Origin: Azorinus chamasolen
Lineage: Eukaryota > Mollusca > Bivalvia > Cardiida > Solecurtidae
Assembly (NCBI GenBank): GCA_963576725.1
Contig: OY755252.1
Span: forward strand, 26,928,722 to 26,992,721
Reading direction: 5' to 3'
Length of the DNA: 64,000 nucleotides
In this document: positions 1 to 8,600 of the stretch, in pieces
Numbering within the stretch: position 1 is the stretch's first letter
How the letters are laid out: the number at the start of each line of letters is the position of its first letter
Translations under genes and position numbers: made by a program
Notes under the pieces: generated by a model
The model's input: the letters and a program-made list of their open reading frames with translations, nothing else
The model's database searches: none
What the model was told of the DNA's origin: nothing

Positions 1-936
1 TCATTATTTTATTACATGAATATTCGTGAAATAATATAGATCTGACTCTATAGTTTCTGTCACTATGATTTTGAAGAAGAAAAACACATCAGTTGAGCCA
101 TTACTTAAACTATTTGATGAGAATGGATTCTGATTCAGACGTCATTACTTATCCTGTTTTACGATGACGGGTTTGCGGTTTTATGACGTCGACGTCAATA
201 ATGACGTCACATTGTCGTATGTAATGACGAGACAACGTTGTATCCAACGAACGACGCCACGGCCTAATAATGATCAATCGGACGCATACATTTCAGATTC
301 TGAGAAGGCTAATAAAGAGGTAAGAATACAAGAACTTAGATGAATCCAAAAGTAATATGTGTACAGTGGCTATAGGGGTCCGAGGGAATGCTTCTTCTGG
401 AAAATTTAGAATTGTGTAGTTTTTAAACCATTGTGATAAATAGAGCATGTTAATGCCCAAATCAGGACAAAAGTAATAAAGATTGCTCCTGTTTGGACTA
501 TGCGGAAAAATACCATTATGCATTAAGCTATCACCCGGCTTTTAGTGTTCTTCTATATCCAGAACACCCAGTTTACGGCCGCCGAGTAAAAAAGCATAAC
601 CTCTCCTGAGGAAATAGACTAAAGGGCGTGTTGCATTGCGCAATTTATATGTAAACTCTTTTTTGCAAACATATCAGATGCCGAGATAATATTTAGGTGT
701 CTCGTCAGGATTTAATTTATTTGACACTCCACTTATGTTTTTAGATTCATTTGAAGAATAGTCCACTTTCAAATGTAAAGCAGACGACAAGTTTGCAGAC
801 CTAATTTTACTCGGCGCGAAAATTTGAAATATTACGACTGTCTTCGTTTATTTTCACCAGGTGTAGTATATCCTATCGATGTTCGTTTAGACAATGAACA
901 TCGACGGATCTTGATGTAAACTTAAACAATAAAATA
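1..936. other. Intergenic sequence without a recognised gene
   Basis: No convincing coding exon is seen. Positions 419-448 match one arm of the family D palindrome (AAACCATTGTGATAAATAG) without its partner arm, so a MITE remnant is present. A cluster of TGACGTCA-like palindromes lies at about 138-209. The rest is AT-rich and featureless to me. Confidence 0.6.
138..209. promoter_or_regulatory. Cluster of CRE-like TGACGTCA motifs
   Basis: AGACGTCATT (138-147), GACGTCGACGTCA (185-197) and TGACGTCA (202-209) fall within about 70 bp. TGACGTCA is the CREB/ATF consensus. They lie about 1.7 kb upstream of the first recognised exon of gene A, so a regulatory link is only a suggestion. The related string TGACGTCA also occurs in the 327-bp segment of array units 1 and 3. 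Confidence 0.2.
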
Positions 937-1099
937 CAGCAAAACCTCTAAATTATGTTAATTAGTTGGTATTTAGGGCAGATAGGTGTTTAAAGCAAGG
1001 TGAAAGTAAAACAGAACGCTCCTATAGGAACGTTCTGTTTTACTTCCATCTTGCTTTAAGCAGCCACCTGCCTTTAACACTAAATACTTGATGTAATTC

Positions 1100-1240
1100 T
1101 GTGACAGGCCGGGTACAGGTACTGGGTGAAAGACAGTAAGCGGTTCGGATAGCTCAGTGGTTAGAGCACTCGCCTTGTAAGTGAGGGGTCCCGGGTTCGA
1201 TCCCCGGTCTGGCTGCATGTTTTTCACCAGTCCTGTTACA
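1100..1240 (+). repeat. Left LTR of the TRIM
   Basis: The 141-bp repeat begins TGTGACAGGCC and ends TCCTGTTACA. Its outer parts are inverted repeats of each other (TGTGACAGG...ACTGGGTGAAA against TTTCACCAGTCCTGTTACA), so a stem could form that encloses the tRNA-like part at 1143-1215. Confidence 0.8.
1143..1215 (+). tRNA. tRNA-Thr(UGU)-like sequence in the left LTR
   Basis: Arm lengths are canonical. D-arm: GCTC...GAGC. Anticodon arm: CTCGC-CTTGTAA-GTGAG, giving anticodon UGU (Thr). Variable loop: GGGTC. T-arm: CCGGG-TTCGATC-CCCGG. Boxes A (TAGCTCAGTGG) and B (GGTTCGATCCC) match pol III consensus. The acceptor stem is poor (GTTCGGA against TCTGGCT: wobbles and one mismatch), and a GCA follows rather than an unpaired base alone. 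I read this as a tRNA-derived internal promoter carried by the TRIM rather than a working tRNA gene, although a tRNA scanner would probably report it. Confidence 0.55.
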
Positions 1241-1242
1241 GT

Positions 1243-1253
1243 TGGCGCCCAAC
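1243..1253 (+). other. Primer-binding site (tRNA-Lys) of the TRIM
   Basis: TGGCGCCCAAC is the reverse complement of the 3' end of animal tRNA-Lys (...GTTGGGCG plus CCA). It lies 2 bp inside the left LTR, the usual PBS position. Confidence 0.75.
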
Positions 1254-1311
1254 TTGAAAATCTGACCCTGTGCACGCCCATGATTTCTGCTGCAGATTCG
1301 GCGAGAATCTC

Positions 1312-1330
1312 AGGGAAAAAGGGGGAGTAG
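1312..1330 (+). other. Polypurine tract of the TRIM
   Basis: A run of G and A (AGGGAAAAAGGGGGAG) followed by TAG abuts the TGTGACAGG start of the right LTR, where plus-strand priming is expected. Confidence 0.7.
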
Positions 1331-1469
1331 TGTGACAGGCCGGGTACAGGTACTGGGTGAAGACAGTAAGCGGTTCGGGTAGCTCAGTGGTTAGAGCACT
1401 CGCCTTGTAAGTGAGGGGTCCCGGGTTCGATCCACGGTCTGGCTGCATGTATTTCCCAGTCCTGTTACA
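1331..1469 (+). repeat. Right LTR of the TRIM
   Basis: The 139-bp direct copy of 1100-1240 has a few substitutions and two small indels: one A lost in the GGGTGAAAG run, GGTTCGGA changed to GGTTCGGG, one mismatch in the T-stem, and a shortened TTTTCACCAG stretch. Confidence 0.8.
1373..1445 (+). tRNA. tRNA-Thr(UGU)-like sequence in the right LTR
   Basis: This is the same cloverleaf as at 1143-1215, with anticodon UGU. The T-stem carries a C-to-A change (CACGG), which breaks one pair. Box A and box B are intact. Confidence 0.5.
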
Positions 1470-1539
1470 ATTCAGTGGCCGTTATAGAGAGGTTATACTG
1501 TAATGTGTCTAAACGAGAAAACTTACCATCAATACTTTA

Positions 1540-1895
1540 ACTGTAATACATGTGTCCTAACTCTTCTCATGCCGAGCGAGTATTGGCGGACATAAGCAAA
1601 CAGATGGGATCCATCGTAGAGGAGCCGTCTGATCAGGGTCTGCTCTGTTTGCTAATGGAATTTGATAGATCGTTTTCTTTACTTTCTAAAATGGTTACAT
1701 TTTTTCACCTTCCATATTTCATTATTATGTTACATGTACTATTTTTGTCCATGAATATACTTTGGAATAAATGTTAACTTAGAATCAGTCAGACATAGTA
1801 GCAAACAGTGTAGACCCTGATCAAACGTATCATAAAAGGAGCCGTTTGAGCTGGGTCTGCACTATTTATCTAAGTTTGTCTGTCCGAATACGCAG
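1540..1895. mobile_element. Two decayed TTAA-type MITEs
   Basis: Palindrome remnants lie at about 1600-1652 (CAAACAGATGGG...GTCTGCTCTGTTTG) and 1803-1870 (GCAAACAGTGTAGACCC...GTCTGCACTATTT). The flank between them (TTTAC TTTCTAAAATGG...CCATATTTCATTA) matches the inner flank of family A seen intact at 45093-45342. Terminal TTAACCC motifs are lost. Confidence 0.6.
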
Positions 1896-1903
1896 GGTAC
1901 CAG

Positions 1904-2480
1904 ATGCTGTCGATACTAGAAGTCCACCGGAAAAGGGGAAGAACACGTTGTACCCCACCTGGGTTTAAGGAAACCAAAGGTTGCTTCCCTTCAAATGAAA
2001 ACAACAGTTCAGCAATTAATGCAAGCACTAACTATAGGCGTAGTACTTGTACAAACAGGAAAGTTCGTGTAATGCCCGTGCCGAACTCGCACTGTGGGGT
2101 CAGTAAAACGACGAAAAGCGAGGACAGATGCCATATGAGGTCGGTTATACAAGTGGAGAAGAGACGGGCTAAATACCGGACAAAGCCGCCGGGTTTTCAT
2201 AACATTCAGTCCTCAAATATAAACAACAATTCAAAACAAAAAGCAGGCTCCAAAGACGAGACAGAAATGGACAAGAAACAAAACAAAGAACATTCGAAAA
2301 GCACAGAGACAACGAAACTGAATTGGTCTAAGTTTGTAAACATTACGCAATCAGACTGGTCAACAAGGAACTTCGCCAAAATCAAAGCCCCAATAAAGAT
2401 GAAGGTACCAAATGTTCCTGTGAAAGCATTTGCGGACTTAAAAGAAATCATCAAAACGAAAGTTCAGACGAAACCTCCGG
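1904..2480 (+). CDS. Gene A, first recognised exon
   Basis: This 577-nt open exon encodes about 192 residues: basic and Lys/Asn/Ser-rich, with the motif PPGF at about residues 18-21 and again near 95, and a related KPPE at the junction with exon 2. The donor is CCGG|GTGAGA (phase 1). Low-complexity composition makes domain assignment impossible by eye. If ATG 1904 is not the start, the exon may begin at 1896 after CGCAG. Confidence 0.5.
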
Positions 2481-2558
2481 GTGAGAAAAATAGTATGATT
2501 AGTTTATTTTAGCTGACATTCAATTCTAAGTTTCAGTCTTCTCACTTGCCTATTATTT

Positions 2559-2621
<63 letters not shown>

Positions 2622-5600
2622 AAATAAGACAATTAATTAGTAGCTATAATGGGTGGAGTCGGTCACAAATCTAAATCAAGTAAAATGCGTTTGTTTGTAT
2701 TTATTCTCAGAACCCACTAGGCCTGTCATCTTCACAGACACGGTGGCGGAGGAGACTGTCTCTGTCAACGTTACTGAAGAGATAGGAGATGACCATATGA
2801 ACTGGACATACACCATAGATGACAGACTCTCGCCAGGTAGTTCAGATTGTCTTAACCCTTATTCCCTACCCCTTTTCCTGCTTATCGCGATTTTTAGTTG
2901 CATTTGCGAATAGGTTAGACAAAGATTAGACACCGAATATCTCGTCGTCTCATCAAGATGCAAGCTGTCTGAGCCCCAGAGCTACAGATAAAGGTTCGTA
3001 CCCAAATACTAAAATCATTTCTCCACCAAACCCTATAATGTGACCACTATATATAGGGTTTGGTGGAGAAATAAAAGAGAATTCTTGAAAATGTTTAAAT
3101 TTTCGCATCTTATCTGGACCTCTGTATTTGATATTCTGTGAAAAGTGTCTCAAATGCTCACTCAACCCTTTACTCCATAGATATCCCTTTCTACGACTTT
3201 GCACACAGAGTAGACCAAATCAGACGGCTCCTATAGGAGCCGTCTGATCAGGATCTGCTATTTGTTGATGACATGATGTAGATATGATTCTACAGTTTCT
3301 GCCATAGCTAAAATGCACGTGTTCATGTATCACTGTAGTGAATAAACTATTTCACATTTAACCTGCTGAGAAGATTATCTTTACAACATAAGTGTTCACC
3401 TACAAACATTTCAAAATTCAACATATAATCAGTGTGTCTACCAAAATACAACCAGGGTGTCAAACAGTTTGGATCCTGATGAGACGCCGAGTTACTCGGC
3501 GTCTCATCTGGATCCAAACTGTTTGCACAGGTATACACTCATCCGCCCATAGCAGGCTTAAGGTGAATAATATGCACGTTGTCATTATTTCTTATATTTA
3601 TGGAGTAAAGGGTTAATCAAAATATTCTCAATATCGTGGTCGATTCGGCAGCATTCTAGTTTTAACAGGGTCCATGCTTATAAAACTTTTTTAGTTGAGT
3701 CTGAGTTCGTTCGCAAGCTTTTGATTGGTCGGGTTTGAGTTCTCAAGCTTTTGATTGGTCAGATTTGAGCCAAAGACTCAAATCTGACCAATCAAAAACT
3801 TGAGAACGAACACAGACTCAACTAAAAGTTTTATAAGCATGGATACAGATCAGCATATTAGCAGACATTACGTTTTTCTTACACAGCAGGATATTGATTA
3901 ACGTTTTCCAAACAAAACACGCTTTTCAATTGTTTCTACCTTATATAAATACCAGTATAGCATTCTATTGCGTTTCCATGCTGCTCGAGAATTTGTCATC
4001 AGCTTATATTCAGACGAGACACTGAGTAACTCGAAGTCTCAGCAATCAATTTTATTTTCGGATAATAGTTTCTTAAATCTTTCCTTCATATAGACGCATT
4101 TTCACGCATTCGCAAACAGAGGAAACCTAGACCAGACGGCTTCCAGACGAGCCGCCTGATCAGGGTCTGCTATGTTTGTTAATGGAATTTGATAGTCCTG
4201 TTTCTTTAGTTTCTAAAATGGCTAGTCAGTTCTACCTTCCAACCCCCTTTTCATGCTACTCGAGACTTGACAGCCATTTGTCATCATCTTGTATTCAGAC
4301 GAAACGCTGAGTAACTCGGGGTATCATCAAATATGATTTTCGATTCATATTTTCTTAACTCTTTCCGTTTATATAAACACCTTTTCACGCATTTGCAAAC
4401 AGAGAAAACCCAGATCAGACGGCTCGTAGTGGAGCCGTCTTTAGAATCTAAGCCTGCTCTGTATGCTTTTGGAATTTGATAGATGTGTTTATTTAGTTTC
4501 TAAATTGGCTACAGCGTTTTATTAGAACTAGTTTGTCCATGAATATTCAGTATGTATTGAAATTTGGATTACATATAGAGCAGGGAAATGGTTAAATGCT
4601 TGAGTGTAAGGAGTTTTCTGCATAACTATCATCTTGTATTTAGCCTCCACATGTCCTATAGACTGACATTGATGCTAATTTGAACGTCGGGTTTTAGACA
4701 GTATTTGGAAGGATTGATAACATTTTGGAAACCCTAAACTTGCCACATATTTTTATCACTCTGCCCTCTTTGAATATAAATTAGGCAATTCGTTACAAAA
4801 ATATACAGGATATGTAGAAATGATTTTCCTAGACAAAAGCATTGGGCATCGAGGCATGTATTTCCATGGCAAACAGTGCAGACCCAAATGAGAGAGCTCC
4901 TATATAGGAGCTCTCTCATCTGGGTCTACACTGTTTGCAAATGCAACTATAGATGTGACTGGCACGCTATATGTCAATACTTCCGCGACGCTTCTGTTTC
5001 AGAGAACTATATGGAGACATGTCGTTACTATGACGACGCGATCAATAACAGGCGGGATATGCTGAAGGCTCTGTATGTGCTTGGGGACATGCTCGTCACG
5101 AATGAATTAGAAGGGGACAGGGACACGTGGGTCCAGTACACAGAAACGGTATGAACAAGTACAAATGTTGCTTGGTAGACTCGCTGGGTATTTAATCCTT
5201 TACCTCGTGATATATTCAAACAAAAAATCCATTAATCCATGAATATTTATAAACTAAATGTGCAGTATGACCAATGAACCGGAATTGCTTGGCCATTTCA
5301 GAAACATTAGAATCGGAACGTGTGAATCTCAAAATTTCAAAGTTCGCAAGTGTAATTCTACTAATGGGGTGTATGGAGAACTTGGAAGATACATGTACCC
5401 TCAATATGCATCAATATTTGTACAAATTGTTAGATATTGGTGTAAAATTGTCACTTCAGATCATATGTTAATTAAACCATTGTATAATTTGCTATTACAT
5501 TGTAAATGAATGTGAAAATGATATCGTGAACGGGGCAAATAACATGAAACATCTACTTGAAGGTCATAGACTTGCATATGCATGGTATAACCCATTCTTT

Positions 5601-8600
5601 GATGAATTAAACCATTTCTATTAAGTTTCGAACATTAACAGTTGTAGACATGTGTATCCAGAAGTGGAAATCAAAGTACTGACAGTACTGAAGGTTTCGG
5701 ACATAATGTATATCATATTGATTGTTTGCTGTTGATTTTTCTGAAAATCATGTCAGTAGTTTGGAAGACATTTAAAGAATTGTTTTATGAACATGTCACA
5801 TACAGGGCGATTCCAATAGCTCATCTTGCCACTTTGTGCCAATAGAGCCAAAATTGATAGTTTATGTAGTAAAGAGCCATCACTCCGTTATTTGAAAGTA
5901 AGGGTCAAGTCAAGTCGCGCTTAGCATAATAGAATTAACGATTTCACCATTATCGTTGAATGAGAACACTGTAGGTCTAGACTGGACCCCGGATGATTCT
6001 GGCCATTACTTGGTCAGTACCAAACATATGCAAGAAATGTCTGATTTATAAAAACACTAATTTCCTTAACCCTTTCCCTGTTCTATGTTTATTCCAAATT
6101 TCAATACCTACTGAATATTTATGGACAAAATAGTTACAATGAAATATGAAAAGTGGCCATTAGTAGCCATTTAAGAAAGTAAAGAAAAAAAGAAAGAAAG
6201 AGTAGCCTATATATATAAGTGTGTAGGCAAAAGGGGCATTTAACTCAGAATCCGACAACAATATATCGGACTTTTGTAAATACCACATGGAACTTTCAAA
6301 ATCCGACGACCTTATGTCGGACTTCTGTTGTAAAAAACACCATGCTGTTTGAACAAAGGCTTTTGGATTGACAGTAGGTAGTTGGTAAAATCTATTCATT
6401 TTATACTTGGAGATTTCATGAAAAATGGGTCTGTATAATTTGCATATTAAGTATGTACGTTCACTAGTCGTTGTTGCTTTTCACACCTTTGTAGAGTTTA
6501 AATAGAACCATGTAACAAAACCAAATGCAAATAGAAAAAAAGATTCTAATATATATTTTATTCTTTATCTTTTTTGATATTTTTTTCTCTAAATACATTT
6601 TAAAGCAAACAAACTAGAAAACATAAGCATGCCTCTTGAAACTTGTTATGGACTTTTTAAAGCATTATGCTATATTAACATACAGTCCTGGTGTCAATAG
6701 TATGCATTTCGATGAAACGTAGAGGCAGGATCCAGACTTTGTGCTAGGACAACTATGAATTCGAAAGTACCATGTTCAATTTAAAATTGTCACCTGCTCA
6801 TTATTTTGTGTATTGCATATATAACTATTTATATTCAATTAGTCTATGATTTGCATAGTTTTATTTTAAAATTGTCAAACATCTAGGATCCTGATCACAG
6901 ACGGACACACACAATGTACAACTGGCAATTAGGTCACGATAACCTGCATAATATTTGATAACTTAAGTTGTTTCAAAAGGAATTAATGCACAGTTCAAAC
7001 TGACTATAAAAAATTCCCTGAGAATTTGAACAATAATTAAATCAACAAAAACAATAGTTTAAAAAAGTACATGTATATAGACACAGAGCGCAAATGGAAC
7101 GGATCCATGTAAGAAACTTGATTCTCACATACCTTCCCTTATCTCCGAGTTAGAACAACAGGTTAAGATTTCCTTATCTGTAACACGTGTAAGATCACTT
7201 TAGAACGTATGACGTCATATATGACGCCAAGCCATGGAAAGCTACGTTTACATGTCATTTAAATGGCGAAAATACACTTTTTTGATATGTGAGAAAAAGA
7301 ATCTGATGCTCGTTGGCTTTTAAGATCACATGTTCCTAAACTCACCATGAAAATGTTATTAAGCTCGCCAAGGCTCGCTTAATGACATTTTCTAAGGCTT
7401 GTTTAGGAACATGTGATCTTAAAAGACAACAAGCAACAGATCCTCTATTTCCTGTTCTATGTTTATTCCAAATTTCAATACCTACTGAATATTCATGAAC
7501 AAAGTAGTTATAATGAAACATGAAAAGTGGAAATGAGTAGCCATTTAAGAAAGGAATGAAAAATTCTTTCAAATTCCATTAGCCAACAGAGCAGACCCTG
7601 ATCAGACGACTTCTATAGGAGTCATCAGATCTGGGTCTACTCTGTTTACAAACGCGTGAAAAAATATTTATATGAAGGAAAGGGTTAAGCGTTCTAGCAC
7701 CCAAGCTCTCCTCTCTACCAGTTTGTACAGCTGAATAAGTCAGTTTGGAAACATTTTTGCAAACTTAGATTAAACAGACATGATAGCAAATAGTGAAAAC
7801 CCTTCAAACGGGCCCATTAAGGAGGTGTTTGATCTGGGTCTGCCCTATTTGCATCAGTGTGTTTGTCAAAATACCTAGGGTAATTAGGGTATCACTTGTT
7901 AATCTCTGAAATACATTCAAAAATATAGATTTGTCACCTTTTACAATAGAGTAAAACCCCTCTTAACCCGACTTCTAGTAGATAAGAATTTAGAAACTTT
8001 TTAGGCAGGTGGCTGCTTAATGCAGGGTGAAAGTCATGCCGAGGAGCTTTCTGCATTATTTTCATCCTGCATTAAGCTGCCACCTGTCTCCAAGACTGAT
8101 ATTTATACTGAATTTAAAGTCTGGTTTAGAGGGGTTTTACCGTACATGTATTTTTGAAATTCTATTTCTTTCAAACCAGATCTTAGCAACAACGTCGCAC
8201 GACCATTGGTAAAATTCATCAGGAAACATTGTAATGTCGCAATGGAATCGAATTTCTGCATTTGAATTTTGATCTACCCTAGAAATAGTACCATTGATGT
8301 TCGATATTTCATAGTAGTTCACAAAATGTTGAAAGTGTATCGAAATATCAACCGTGGCTGTAATAATCAAATAATTCTTTTCGGTTATGTGTCCATTTCA
8401 TGTACCTCCAACAATTCTATATTGTTCTGCAAAATCTAACAATTATGTTACTTTGGTCTACCTAACTATTACAACGGTGAAATGGGCTGTTCCAAAATTC
8501 AAACAAGTCAAGCTAAAATGAGCTTATGGTTAATATTTAGGGACTTTTCCAAACAATAGTGTAACACGACAAACCGTGCAGACCCTGATTAGAGGGCTTC

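Larger units (their letters stand above)
1100..1469 (+). mobile_element. TRIM: miniature LTR retrotransposon with a tRNA-Thr-like sequence in each LTR
   Basis: Two direct repeats (1100-1240 and 1331-1469) each start TGTGACAGG and end CCTGTTACA, so they have TG...CA LTR ends. They flank only 90 bp. Two bases after the left LTR lies TGGCGCCCAAC (1243-1253), the complement of an animal tRNA-Lys 3' end. Immediately before the right LTR is a purine tract (about 1312-1327). The insertion is flanked by ATTC on both sides (1096-1099 and 1470-1473), a 4-bp target duplication as in many Gypsy-type elements. No protein is encoded, so it must borrow enzymes. Each LTR contains a tRNA-like cloverleaf. The LTRs differ at a handful of positions, so the insertion is not brand new. 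Confidence 0.85.
937..1500. mobile_element. TA-B (pogo/Tigger-like) MITE, interrupted by a TRIM
   Basis: The left end is CAGCAAAACCTCTA after a TA; the right end is GAGAGGTTATACTG before a TA. Inside is the family's palindrome (GGCAG...GTTTAAAGCAAGGTGAAAG, then the inverse ending CAGCCACCTGCC), centred on CTCCTATAGGAA at about 1019-1030. The right subterminal part is separated from the rest by the 370-bp TRIM at 1100-1469. CAGT...ACTG ends with TA target duplication are typical of pogo/Tigger-type Tc1/mariner elements. There is no transposase. Confidence 0.75.

Noticed and set aside
297..319. 23-nt micro-exon between TTTCAG and GAG|GTAAGA
   Set aside because: Splice sites look good, but no frame joins in phase to the exon at 1896/1904.
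1143..1215. Ordinary tRNA-Thr gene
   Set aside because: The cloverleaf is good except for the acceptor stem, but it sits at the same place in both LTRs of a TRIM, so it belongs to the element.
3461..3525. Palindromes as CRISPR repeats or bacterial terminators
   Set aside because: They are dispersed, differ in flanks, lie in TTAA- or TA-bounded elements and the context is eukaryotic.
5258..5509. Two overlapping frames as a fourth gene A exon
   Set aside because: Available acceptors (GTGCAG, TTTCAG) give the wrong phase after the phase-0 donor at 5148 or hit a stop at once.
8027..8212. 61-residue plus-strand frame repeated in every complete array unit
   Set aside because: It runs through the TA-B palindrome and into the antisense of the exon-like fragment. 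Its conservation only reflects near-identity of the units.
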